A stretch of 64,000 nucleotides of DNA from Jiella pelagia. GTDB lineage: Bacteria > Pseudomonadota > Alphaproteobacteria > Rhizobiales > Rhizobiaceae. The notes under the pieces were generated by a model. The model made no database searches, was not told where the DNA came from, and worked only from the letters and a program-made list of their open reading frames with translations. A program made the translations under genes and the position numbers. Each line of letters opens with the position of its first letter. The stretch's first letter is position 1. Shown here one piece after another: positions 37,659 through 49,030 of this stretch. Location: assembly GCF_026898155.1 (NCBI RefSeq), contig NZ_CP114029.1:193501-257500 (forward strand), written 5' to 3'.

Positions 37659-38671
37659 ATGCTCACCAGCATCTTGCACCGGCGCACGCTTCTCGGCGCC
37701 ATCGCGTCGATCGCCATGGTCGCGGCCAGCCCCGTTCTCGCCCAGGACGGCGACACCCCGACCATCGGCGTCGTCGTCAAGATCGGCGGCATCCCGTGGT
37801 TCAACGCCATGGAGGCCGGCATCAAGGAACGGGCCGAAGAACTCGGCGTGAACGCCACGATGATCGGACCGACCAGCGCCGATCCGGCCTTGCAGGTCCG
37901 CGCTGTGGAGGATCTCATCGCCCAGGGCGTCGACGTCATCGGCGTCGTGCCGAACGATGCCCAGGTGCTCGAGCCGGTCTTGAAGCGGGCCATGGACGCC
38001 GGCATCAAGGTGATCACCCACGAATCGCCCAAGCAGGAAAACGTCGACTGGGACTTCGAGCCTCGCCTCGGCCGAGGGGTTCGGTGAAGCCTATGGCAAG
38101 CGCTTGTCCGACCTGCTCGGCGGCAAGGGCAAGTATGCCGTCTTCGTCGGCTCTTTGACCGTGCCGCTGCACAATGCCTGGGCCGACGCTGCGATCGCCT
38201 ACATCAAGGCAAACCATCCCGACATGGAGCCTCGTCGGCGACCGCTACGGCGTTGCCGAGGACGTCGACGCCTCGCGCCGGACCGCGCTCGATCTGATGC
38301 GCGCCAATCCCGACATCAAGGGCTTTCTCGCCTTCGGCAGCCAGGGCCCGATCGGCGCCGCGCGTGCCGTCGAGGAGCGCCGCAAGGGCGGCGAGATCGT
38401 CGTCCTCGGACCCTTCTCGCCCGGCCAGGGCGCAAGCCTCGTCCACGACAAGATCCTGACCGGCGGCTTCATGTGGAACCCCAAGCAGGCCGGCGAGGTG
38501 TTCGTCACGCTCGGCACGATGCTGGCCAAAGGCGAGGAGATCAAGGACGGCATGGAGATCGAGGGTCTCGGCGTCGTCCACCCGGATTTCGAGGGCAAGG
38601 ACATCATCTCCGAGCAGCTGGTCGAGATCAACGAGGACACCGTCGACGATCTCGCGGCCCTGGGCCTCTGA
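37659..38671 (+). CDS. Sugar ABC transporter substrate-binding protein, two apparent frameshifts (38058-38064 and 38227-38233)
   Basis: Periplasmic type I binding protein of the ribose/autoinducer-2/rhamnose class. A signal peptide (TLLGAIASIAMVAASPVLAQ) precedes PTIGVVVKIGGIPWFNAMEAG, the first strand. Two GAGCCTC sites break the frame (38058-38064, 38227-38233); with one base removed at each, the protein reads ...DWDFELASAEGFG... and ...NHPDMELVGDRYGVAE... and is 336 residues long, the family length. ATG 37659 follows GGAGG. First gene of the importer operon, 91 bp before the ATPase. Confidence 0.87.
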
Positions 38672-38762
38672 GGCGCATCGACCGCCAAACGTCCTTTCGC
38701 CGAATGCAAGGCCCGGTGCGGCGCGTCGGAAGACGCGCCGCACCGCCTGCGATGAGAGCTTC

Positions 38763-40308
38763 ATGCCGATGCAGACTTCCCCAGAGGTTGGCGGCGCGAG
38801 CCGGCCGGCCGGTTCCGACGGGCCGGACCTCCTCAGCCTTCGCCATATTTCCAAGCGCTTCGGCGGCGTCCAGGCGCTGGACGACGTATCCTTCGACGTG
38901 AGGCCGGGCGAAGTCCTCTGCCTTGCGGGCGAGAACGGCTGCGGCAAGTCCACGCTGATCAAGGTGATCAGCGGCGTCCATGCGCCCCAGCCCGGCGCCG
39001 AAATGCAGTTCGACGGCCGGCCGATGGACGGCCTCACCCCGGCCAAGGCGCGCGCCCTCGGTATCCAGGTGATCTGGCAGGATCTGGCGCTCTTTCCCGA
39101 GATGACGGTCGCTGAGAATATCGGCTTCGAACGCAATCTCGGCGCCCGCCCGGGCCTCGTCGCCTATCGCCGGATGCGCCGCGATGCAGCGCACATCCTC
39201 AAACGGCTCGGCGTCGAGATCGATCTCGATGCGTCCGTGAAGACGCTTTCCATTGCCAAGCGTCAGCTCGTCGCCATTGCCCGCGCACTTGTCGCCGAAG
39301 CGCGCCTCGTCTTCATGGACGAGCCGACCGCATCGCTCAGCCGCGCCGAGACCGAGGCCCTGCTCGCCATCGTCCGCCGGCTGTCTGAACAGAATATCGC
39401 CGTCGTCTTCGTCAGCCACCGTCTGGCGGAAGTCCTCGACGTCTGCAGCCGCGTCACCGTCCTGCGCGACGGGCGACTTGTCGGCACCTATCCCACCGCG
39501 GACATGACGCAGACCCGCCTCACCGAACTGATGACCGGCTCGAACTTCGATCAGGCCGTGCAGCCCCCCTCGCGGAAGAGCGGCGAGCCGGTGCTTGCCG
39601 TCGAGAAGCTGTCGCGGTCGGGCGAATACCGCGACATCGACCTCACCGTCATGCCCGGCGAGATCGTCGGCCTGACCGGCCGGCTCGGCGCGGGACGCAC
39701 CGAGCCTCGCGCTCTCGCTCTTCGGCATGACGCAAGCCGACAGCGGCGTGATCCGCCTCGACGGACGCCCGCTCTCGATGCGCTCCAACCGGGACGCGAT
39801 CGCAGCCGGCATCGCCTATGTCTCCGAGGACCGGCTGTCGCTCGGCCTCGTCCAGCCGCAGCCGATCGGCGACAACATCGCCGTCACGGTGCTCGACAGG
39901 CTGGTCGACGGCTTGGGCCTCCTGTCGCCGCGCAAGCGCCACAGCCTCGTCGACGACTGGATCGCCCGCTTGAAGGTCAAGATCGGCCATTCGAGTGATC
40001 CGGTTTCCACCCTGTCCGGCGGCAACCAGCAACGCATCGTGCTCGCCAAGTGGCTGGCGACGGAGCCGAAGCTCCTGATCCTCGATTCTCCCACCGTCGG
40101 CGTCGACGTCGGCGCCCGCGCCGGCATCTTCGAGATCGTCAAGGAACTCGCCGGCCAGGGCATGGCGATCCTCCTGATCTCCGACGAGACGCCGGAAGTC
40201 TATTTCAACGCCGACCGGGTGCTTCTGATGCGCGACGGCGAACTCGTCGATGAATTCGTCCCTGCGAAGACCGATCTGGAGACCATGGAGAGGGCCGTCC
40301 ATGCTTAA
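38763..40308 (+). CDS. Sugar ABC transporter ATP-binding protein, apparent frameshift at 39702-39708
   Basis: Double-domain ATPase of the RbsA/MglA/XylG type, 514 residues when corrected. First domain: Walker A GENGCGKST, ABC signature region LSIAKRQLVAIARAL, Walker B LVFMDEPTASLS. Second domain: degenerate Walker A GLTGRLGAGRTE, signature LSGGNQQRIVLAKWL, and Walker B LLILDSPTVGVDVGAR, where Ser replaces the usual catalytic Glu. The frame breaks at GAGCCTC (39702-39708), exactly after GAGRTE; one base less restores ...GAGRTELALSLFGM.... It overlaps the permease start by 8 bp. Confidence 0.9.
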
Positions 40309-41308
40309 GAACCTGCCCATCGGCGCGACCGAGCGCTGGCTTCTCCTCGTGATCCTGCTGATCTCGGCCTATCTCGCCGTCGCGACCGACACCTTCCTGA
40401 CGCTGGTCAATCTGTTCGACATCCTGAACTATTCGGCGGTCAACGTGATCTTCGCGGCCGGACTGCTGGTCGTCCTGATCGCCGGCGGTATCGACATCTC
40501 CTTTGCGGTCGGTGCCTCCGTGGTGCAGTACATCGTCGTCACCGCACTCATCCAGATGGGCGGCGGCAACTGGGCCATCGGCATCGTCCTCTCGCTCGCC
40601 GTCGGCTTCTGCCTCGGCGCGATCAACGCCGCGCTGATCTACCATTTCCGCATCATCTCGATCGTGGTGACGATCGCGACGTTCAACCTGTTCTTCGGTT
40701 TCCTGATGTTCCTCACCGGGGGCGTCTCGATCTACAACCTGCCCTCCTGGCTGTCCTCCCGCGTCATCCTGTTCGAATACGAGACCGAGATCGGCTGGGC
40801 CGAAATCACCCTGCCCGTCCTTGCGATGGTCGTCACGGTCGCGGCAACCTGGTTCCTGCTGCGCCGGCTCAATCTCGGCCGGCAGCTCTTCGCGATGGGC
40901 GACAACACCGAAGGCGCCCGCCGGCTCGGCATCAATCTCGGCGCCATGCACTATCTCGCCTATGGCTGGCTCGGCGCCTGCGCAGGTCTCGCCGGCCTGA
41001 TGCAGGCCCACTACGCCCGCGAGGTGGTCCCGAACGCGCTCTATGGCCGGGAGTTGGAAGTCCTAGCGGCCGTGGTCCTCGGCGGGGCACGGCTCGGCGG
41101 CGGACGCGGCACGCTTCTCGGCGCGATCCTTGGCCTTGCCCTCGTCTCCATCACCCAGAACGGGCTGAACCTCCTCGGGATCTCGCCCTACGCGTTCCGC
41201 ATGATCGTCGGCTTCATCATTCTCGTCGCGATCAGCCTGTCCAACGAAACGATCGGGCTGATCGTCAGCCGACTGAAAGGCCCGAAGGCCGCGGGAGCGC
41301 TGCGATGA
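40301..41308 (+). CDS. Sugar ABC transporter permease (RbsC family), first subunit
   Basis: 335-residue inner-membrane permease with about ten helices (WLLLVILLISAYLAVATDTF; VIFAAGLLVVLIAGGIDISFAVGA). The EAA-like loop is typical: RRLGINLGAMHYLAYGWLG, and VVLGGARLGGGRGTLLGAILG near the C terminus is a signature of this branched-chain/monosaccharide permease family. ATG 40301 overlaps the ATPase by 8 bp, and the stop overlaps the second permease by 4 bp (ATGA). Confidence 0.9.
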   Translation: MLKNLPIGATERWLLLVILLISAYLAVATDTFLTLVNLFDILNYSAVNVIFAAGLLVVLIAGGIDISFAVGASVVQYIVVTALIQMGGGNWAIGIVLSLAVGFCLGAINAALIYHFRIISIVVTIATFNLFFGFLMFLTGGVSIYNLPSWLSSRVILFEYETEIGWAEITLPVLAMVVTVAATWFLLRRLNLGRQLFAMGDNTEGARRLGINLGAMHYLAYGWLGACAGLAGLMQAHYAREVVPNALYGRELEVLAAVVLGGARLGGGRGTLLGAILGLALVSITQNGLNLLGISPYAFRMIVGFIILVAISLSNETIGLIVSRLKGPKAAGALR

Positions 41309-42333
41309 ACCAGTTCGTAGGTGCCCTCTTCGGCCAGGGGTCGCGCAACGCGAAATCCGGCGTCTCCCAGGGCAGCGAGATTGCCGGTCTCCTGGCCGTG
41401 CTTCTTGCCCTCGTCGTGCTCCTGTCGCTGACGACGGACCGGTTCCTGTCGACCGCGACCTTCACCTCGATCTCCTTCCAACTGCCGGAGCTCGGGCTCC
41501 TCGCCCTGGCGATGCTGATCCCGATCCTGTCCGGCGGGCTGAATCTCGCGATCACCTTCTCGGCCAACATCTCCGCCCTCGTCCTCGCCTGGATCCTCCA
41601 GGCCGGCGGCGGAGCAGAGGCCGGCCTTGCCATCTTCCTTCTCGGCTGCGCGGCCGCGATCCTCTCCGGAGCGCTGATCGGCGCCGTCATGGGCCTCGTC
41701 ATCGCCTATACCGGCGCCCATCCGATCCTCGTCTCGCTCTCGATGATGATCTTCCTGCGCGGCCTCGGCGAGTTTCTGACGCGCGGCGCCGATGTTTCGG
41801 GCTTTCCGCCATACGTGGTCGCGATCGGCCAGGGCACGGTGTTCGGAATCCCGATTCCGCTCCTCGTCTTTCTGGTCTGTGTCCTGCTGTGGATGCTGAT
41901 CCTCAACCGCACCCGGCTCGGCTTTTCCATCTACATGCTCGGGTCGAATTCCGAAGCGACGCGCTATTCCGGCGTCAACACCCATCGCGGGCTCACCATG
42001 GTCTACGTCCTTTCGGGCGTGATGTGTGCGATCGCCGGCATCGTCATGCTGTCGCGCTTCAATTCTGTGCGCGTCGGCCATGGCGAATCCTACCTGCTGA
42101 TCACGGTGCTCGCCTGCTTTCTCGGCCGGGTTGATCCGTTCGGCGGCTTCGGCCGGGTCATCCCTGTGGTCATCGCCCTGGTGATCCTTCAGGTGATCGG
42201 CTCAGGCCTTAATCTTCTCGGCACCAACCAGCATCTGGCGACGGCTCTCTGGGGCGGCATCCTCATCGCGGTGATGATGGTGCGCTTTCTCTGGGCGCAC
42301 GTCGCCCTCAAATATCGGGCGCAGCGGCGCTGA
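41305..42333 (+). CDS. Sugar ABC transporter permease (RbsC family), second subunit
   Basis: 342-residue membrane permease paralogous to the preceding one (LPELGLLALAMLIPILSGGLNLAI; SEATRYSGVNTHRGLTMVYVLSG; CFLGRVDPFGGFGRVIPVVIAL). Two different permease genes suggest a heterodimeric channel, as in the rhamnose and autoinducer-2 systems. It contains one of the few uninterrupted GAGCTC sites (41488-41493). The next gene follows after 46 bp. Confidence 0.9.
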   Translation: MNQFVGALFGQGSRNAKSGVSQGSEIAGLLAVLLALVVLLSLTTDRFLSTATFTSISFQLPELGLLALAMLIPILSGGLNLAITFSANISALVLAWILQAGGGAEAGLAIFLLGCAAAILSGALIGAVMGLVIAYTGAHPILVSLSMMIFLRGLGEFLTRGADVSGFPPYVVAIGQGTVFGIPIPLLVFLVCVLLWMLILNRTRLGFSIYMLGSNSEATRYSGVNTHRGLTMVYVLSGVMCAIAGIVMLSRFNSVRVGHGESYLLITVLACFLGRVDPFGGFGRVIPVVIALVILQVIGSGLNLLGTNQHLATALWGGILIAVMMVRFLWAHVALKYRAQRR

Positions 42334-42379
42334 TCGCCGCTCCCTATCCCATCACAACGCGACAACAGGAGCGAACGTC

Positions 42380-43234
42380 ATGAGCGTCAGCGGATTTGGC
42401 GTCCACACGGCCATGTGGGCCATGGAATGGAACCGGGAGGCGGCGGAATTCGCCATCCCTGAAGCGGTCAAGCACAAGATCGATTTCCTCGAAATCACCA
42501 TGCTCGACCCCGAGGGCGTCGATGCCGACCACACGCGCGCGCTCCTCGAGAAGCATGAAGTCGAATGCGTCTGCTCGCTCGGCCTGCCGCTCGACAAGCT
42601 GCCGACCAACAATCCCGACGGCGCGCTCGAATTCCTGACGATGGCGCTGGACAAGTCCAAGGCGATCGGCGCCAAGGCGATGAGCGGCGTCATCTATGGC
42701 GGTATCGGCCAGCGCACCGGCGTCGCCCCGACCGAGGCCGAAATCGACGCAACGGCCCGCGTTGTCGAAAAGGCCGCTGCCTATGCCGCAAGTCTCGGCA
42801 TGGACTACGGGCTGGAGGCGGTGAACCGCTACGAGAACCACATCCTCAACACCGCGGACCAGGCAGTCGCCCTCTGCGAGAAGGTCGGGGCCAAGAACGT
42901 CTTCGTCCATCTCGACACCTACCACATGAACATCGAGGAGAAGGGTCTCGGCAACGGCATCCTGCGGGCGCGCGAATTCCTGAAATACATCCATCTGTCC
43001 GCCAGCGACCGCGGCACGCCGGGCCGCGACACCATCCAGTGGGACGAGATCTTCGTCGCGCTGGCCGCGATCGGCTTCAAGGGCGGCATGGCGATGGAAA
43101 GCTTCATCACCGTCCCGCCGCAGGTGGCGAGTGCCCTCTCCGTCTGGCGCCCGGTGGCGCCTTCGCGCGAGGAAGTGCTCGGAGAGGGCCTGCCCTTCCT
43201 GCGCAACAAGGCCAAGCAGTACGGCCTGATCTGA
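42380..43234 (+). CDS. TIM-barrel sugar epimerase/isomerase (AP endonuclease 2-type)
   Basis: 284-residue protein of the xylose isomerase-like TIM-barrel family, resembling D-tagatose/D-psicose 3-epimerases. Metal-site regions are DFLEITMLDPEG (first Glu), YGLEAVNRYENH (Glu and loop), VFVHLDTYHMNIEEKG (Asp/His) and KGGMAMESFI (final Glu). It would interconvert ketoses, either making the right substrate for the FGGY kinase or connecting to central metabolism. It is the last gene of the importer operon and is followed by a strong terminator. Confidence 0.85.
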   Translation: MSVSGFGVHTAMWAMEWNREAAEFAIPEAVKHKIDFLEITMLDPEGVDADHTRALLEKHEVECVCSLGLPLDKLPTNNPDGALEFLTMALDKSKAIGAKAMSGVIYGGIGQRTGVAPTEAEIDATARVVEKAAAYAASLGMDYGLEAVNRYENHILNTADQAVALCEKVGAKNVFVHLDTYHMNIEEKGLGNGILRAREFLKYIHLSASDRGTPGRDTIQWDEIFVALAAIGFKGGMAMESFITVPPQVASALSVWRPVAPSREEVLGEGLPFLRNKAKQYGLI

Positions 43235-43247
43235 TCGGAAGATCCGA

Positions 43248-43291
43248 GCAAGCGGCCGGCGGATGCCTCGGCACGCCGGCCGCTTGCTTTT
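43248..43291 (+). terminator. Rho-independent terminator of the sugar importer operon
   Basis: GCAAGCGGCCGGCG (43248-43261) and CGCCGGCCGCTTGC (43274-43287) form a perfect 14-bp stem with a 12-nt loop, followed directly by TTTT (43288-43291). It starts 14 bp after the epimerase stop. This is the clearest intrinsic terminator in the window. Confidence 0.9.
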
Positions 43292-43455
43292 CCCGTCGCG
43301 ACCGCAGCCTGGGAGTAGCCCGATGCGCGCTTTCTGCTAGAATGGTTCTCGACTGGGCAAGAGAGCCGCCGGGGCATGTTTGGGAAGACACGCCCCGCCA
43401 GCGCGATAAGCGCGATGGCCGACCGGTCGCATGCGGACGGGAGGCCGCGAAGACC

Positions 43456-44739
43456 GTGCTTGAGCATTCCCACGTTTCCGTTCTGGTGCTCGCCTCGCTC
43501 GCCGTCTCGTTGATGGCGAGCTTCACAGGGCTGTCGTTGACGCATGGGATCTCGGCCCTGCCGAGCCCGCAGCGCAAGCTCGCCGTCGCCATGGCCGCGG
43601 TGGCGCTGGGCGGCGGCATCTGGTCGATGCACTTCGTCGCCATGCTCGGCCTCGAACTGCCCGTCCTCTTCTACTACGACGCGCTGACGACGCTGATCTC
43701 GGCGCTCGTCGCGATCCTGATGGTCGGGACGGCGCTGCTGTTGATGCATTTTCGGCCGCGCACGCCCGCCAGCATCACAGGCGCCGGTGTCGTCGTCGGG
43801 CTCGGCATCGCCGCCATGCACTATATCGGCATGTCCGGAATGCAGCTCTGCGGCGCGATTTATTCGCCGCTGGGCCTGACGCTCGCCTGGGGCGCTTCCA
43901 TTCTTCTCGGCATTCTCTCCTTCTGGGTGATCTACAGCGACCGCAGCCGCCGCAGCATCGTCTTCGGCACGCTGTGCCTGGGCGTTTCCGTCTTCACCGT
44001 CCATTTCGTCGCCATGGGCGGGACGGGATTCATCGCCGGCGCCGCGGGATCGGCGGACGGCCCGCTGCTCGACAACGCCACATTGGCAATGGTCGTCACG
44101 CTGGCCGCCTTCGTGATCTGCGGCGCGTTTCTCCTGACCGGCGTGACATTCCTTCCGGCGGAGGGGGCTACGCCCGGCACGGCTCCGGGTGTCGCTACCC
44201 CTGCAGGCGGCGGAGCAGTATCCGCTCCCGATGCCGCAGCCGCTCCGACACCGTTGCCGCCTCATCAGGCCGAGCCGGCGGCACCGCAGACACGACAGTC
44301 GGGCGACGCGTCGCCTCGATCGATCCTGGTGGATCCTCCGTCCATCGCCGCAGAGGTGGCAGAAGCGAAGCCTGCAGCGACCGCGCCGTCCTCCGCCCCG
44401 CAGCCGGCCGTGCCGGTCCCCTACGAGAAGGACGGGCGGACGATCTTCATCGACCGCTCGGCCATCGCGGCGATTCGCGCGGAGGGCCACTACACGATCC
44501 TCTACGTCGGCGGCCAGCAGCTGTTCTGTCCCTGGTCGATCTCAGAGGCGGAGGCGCGGCTCGCCGATCCGAACTTCATCCGCGCCCATCGCAGCTACCT
44601 GATCAATGTCGGGCACGTCACCGGCTTCGAGAGGCGCAAGGACAACGGCATCTGCTTCTTCGAAAAGACCCTGTCGCTCGGCAAGGTGACGGTCAGCCGC
44701 TCGCGCCTTCCCGCGGTCCGCCACGCCCTCGGCGTATAG
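43456..44739 (+). CDS. coxC: MHYT-LytTR membrane-bound transcription regulator, CoxC/CoxH-like
   Basis: Predicted membrane sensor/regulator. From GTG 43456 it has 427 residues: an MHYT domain of about seven helices (about 8-230) with three MHYT-type motifs, MHFV at 58, MHYI at 121 and VHFV at 182, thought to bind metal near a helix; a Pro/Ala-rich linker (about 235-322); and a C-terminal LytTR DNA-binding domain (about 323-420; IFIDRSAIAAIRAEGHYTILY, then FIRAHRSYLINVGHVTGFERR). CoxC and CoxH of Oligotropha share this architecture, and the gene stands directly upstream of coxMSL, so it may control CO dehydrogenase. An ATG at 43342 in frame would add 38 residues of unconvincing sequence. Confidence 0.78.
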   Translation: MLEHSHVSVLVLASLAVSLMASFTGLSLTHGISALPSPQRKLAVAMAAVALGGGIWSMHFVAMLGLELPVLFYYDALTTLISALVAILMVGTALLLMHFRPRTPASITGAGVVVGLGIAAMHYIGMSGMQLCGAIYSPLGLTLAWGASILLGILSFWVIYSDRSRRSIVFGTLCLGVSVFTVHFVAMGGTGFIAGAAGSADGPLLDNATLAMVVTLAAFVICGAFLLTGVTFLPAEGATPGTAPGVATPAGGGAVSAPDAAAAPTPLPPHQAEPAAPQTRQSGDASPRSILVDPPSIAAEVAEAKPAATAPSSAPQPAVPVPYEKDGRTIFIDRSAIAAIRAEGHYTILYVGGQQLFCPWSISEAEARLADPNFIRAHRSYLINVGHVTGFERRKDNGICFFEKTLSLGKVTVSRSRLPAVRHALGV

Positions 44740-45157
44740 ACCCGATCCCGAACGCGTGACCGGTCTTTGAAACGGACAGGCGACACCATCACGGCTGAAC
44801 CCCCAAGCGAAGCCGTTGTCGTCCTGCTCGGAGGAACAAGCGGACATTCCTGGCGCGAGACCCGCCGTCGCCGATCTCACCGCGATGACGGATTCGGGGC
44901 ACTATACCAATGGGCTAGCTGCGCGGGCAGTCCGTTTTCTTCAGCGTTTTCAATGAACGGGAAACCGAGGCGAGAGCGTCGCTCGCCGTGCTTCCGCGCG
45001 AAGTGCGCATGCCCAACCCATCGCATCTCGTGCAGCCATTTCGCATTTCGTGAAATCCTATTCGCCGCTGGTTAGGCGGAAGCGGCGGCTGAAAATCGCG
45101 GGCTCATACTGGTCGGAACGGACACGGAGACGTCCGGCATCGAGGGAGGAAACCACG
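44740..45157 (+). promoter_or_regulatory. Leader of the cox operon, with paired direct repeats
   Basis: This 418-bp gap has no gene I can support. It carries a GGCGAG/CTCGCC hairpin (44969-44987). Two 12-bp repeats, TCGCATCTCGTG (45021-45032) and TCGCATTTCGTG (45041-45052), lie exactly 20 bp apart; the second overlaps a palindrome ATTTCGTGAAAT (45045-45056). CATACT (45105-45110) could be a -10 element. GGGAGGA before 45158 is the coxM ribosome site. The repeat spacing suits a dimeric LytTR-type regulator, which is encoded just upstream. Confidence 0.5.
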
Positions 45158-46012
45158 ATGATTCCAGCTGCATTCGAATATCATCGACCGACGGACATCG
45201 CGTCGGCGCTCGCCACGCTGCGCGAATTCGGCGACGAAGCGCGGGTGGTTGCCGGCGGCCACAGCCTGATCCCGATGATGAAGCTGAGGATGGCGGCGAT
45301 CGGCCATCTGATCGACCTTCAGGACATTGCCGACCTCAAGGGCATCCGCATCGACGGAAATACCGTCAGGATCGGCGCCATGGTCACCCAGCAGGAACTG
45401 ATCGGCGACGCGGCGCTCACCCGTGCTGCACCGCTCCTGCGCGAGACGGCGCTGCAGATCGCCGACCCGCAGGTGCGAGCGGTCGGCACGATCGGCGGCA
45501 ACGTCGCCAATGGCGATCCCGGCAACGACATGCCGGCCGTCATGCAGTGTCTCGACGCGACCTTCACCCTCACCGGCCCAGGCGGGACCCGCGAGGTCAA
45601 GGCGCGCGACTTCTATGAAGCAGCCTATGTCACTGCCCGGGCCGACGAGGAGATCCTCACCGCCGTCAGTTTCACGGTCAGCGGCGGCGGTCATGCCTAC
45701 GAAAAGCAGAAGCGCAAGATCGGCGACTATGCGACGGCGGCAGCGGCGGTGACGCTGCAGAAGGACGGCACCGTCTGCAGCGCCGCCTCGATCGCAATGA
45801 CCAATCTGTCGGACGTTCCGGTCTGGTCGAAGGCCGCCGCCGACGCGCTCGTCGGCACTGCCTGTTCCCACGCCGACATCGGCAACGCCGTCGCGGCCGC
45901 CCTCGCCGACATCGCGCCGACCGCCGACAATCGTGGCCCCGTCGAGTTCAAGCGCCACGTCGCCGGGATCATCATCCGCCGCGCCATCGAGCGCGCCTGG
46001 TCGCGCGCCTGA
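45158..46012 (+). CDS. coxM: Carbon monoxide dehydrogenase medium (FAD) subunit
   Basis: 284-residue FAD subunit of the molybdenum-copper CO dehydrogenase. The FAD pyrophosphate motifs are AGGHSLIPMMKLRM (near residue 32) and TIGGNVANGDPGNDMPA (near residue 111), both characteristic of CoxM. The C-terminal domain (DYATAAAAVTL; EFKRHVAGIIIRRAIERA) is complete. ATG 45158 follows GGGAGGA; a longer frame to 45050 is not needed. Cytoplasmic, membrane-associated complex (LMS)2. First gene of the coxMSL order, 60 bp before coxS. Confidence 0.94.
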   Translation: MIPAAFEYHRPTDIASALATLREFGDEARVVAGGHSLIPMMKLRMAAIGHLIDLQDIADLKGIRIDGNTVRIGAMVTQQELIGDAALTRAAPLLRETALQIADPQVRAVGTIGGNVANGDPGNDMPAVMQCLDATFTLTGPGGTREVKARDFYEAAYVTARADEEILTAVSFTVSGGGHAYEKQKRKIGDYATAAAAVTLQKDGTVCSAASIAMTNLSDVPVWSKAAADALVGTACSHADIGNAVAAALADIAPTADNRGPVEFKRHVAGIIIRRAIERAWSRA

Positions 46013-46072
46013 ACGGCCTGCCGTCCGACAAACGCCAGCGCGCCTCGTCGCGGTGCTGAGGAGATCTGCCCC

Positions 46073-46560
46073 ATGAAGAAGATGCAAATGACGCTGACGG
46101 TGAACGGCGAGGCTCACGAACTCCTCGCCGAACCGCGCGAACTGCTGATCCACGTCCTGCGCGAAAAGCTGGACCTCACCGGCCCGCATATCGGCTGCGA
46201 GACCTCCCATTGCGGCGCCTGCACGATCGACATGAACGGCCGCTCGGTGAAGTCCTGCACGGTCTTCGCCGCTCAGGCCAACGGCGCCGACATCACCACC
46301 ATTGAGGGGCTCGGCGCGCCGGGCGCGCTGCATCCCCTGCAGGAGGCGTTCCGCGAGCATCACGGCCTGCAATGCGGCTTCTGCACGCCTGGGATGATCA
46401 CCCGCGCCCACCGGCTTTTGCAGGAAAACCCGAATCCCAGCGAGGAAGACATCCGCTTCGGCATGGCCGGCAATCTCTGCCGCTGCACCGGCTACCAGAA
46501 CATCGTCAAGGCGATCCTCGCCGCAGCCGCCGAGATGAACGCCGTCAAGGAGGCCGCAGA

Positions 46561-46564
<4 letters not shown>
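46073..46564 (+). CDS. coxS: Carbon monoxide dehydrogenase small (iron-sulfur) subunit
   Basis: 163-residue electron-transfer subunit with two [2Fe-2S] clusters. The plant-ferredoxin-like cluster is bound by C42, C47, C50 and C62 ([14 protein letters not shown] ... SC). The second is bound by C101, C104, C136 and C138 ([10 protein letters not shown] ... [10 protein letters not shown]). It passes electrons from the CoxL active site to the CoxM FAD. Its stop overlaps the coxL start by 4 bp. Confidence 0.96.
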
Positions 46565-48985
<2,421 letters not shown>

Positions 48986-49030
48986 GCGGGAAAAGGCGGG
49001 GCGGCGGCGAGCCGCCCGCCTGGCAAGGCC

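Noticed and set aside
36380..38032. 550-codon version of the LacI regulator
   Set aside because: The additional N-terminal part runs over the divergent promoter and antisense to the binding-protein gene; the helix-turn-helix starts right after ATG 37474.
44900..44935. tRNA-like D-arm on the minus strand (sequence around CACTATACCAATGGGC)
   Set aside because: It resembles a D-stem and loop, but no anticodon stem, T-arm or acceptor pairing follows, so I do not call a tRNA or a remnant.
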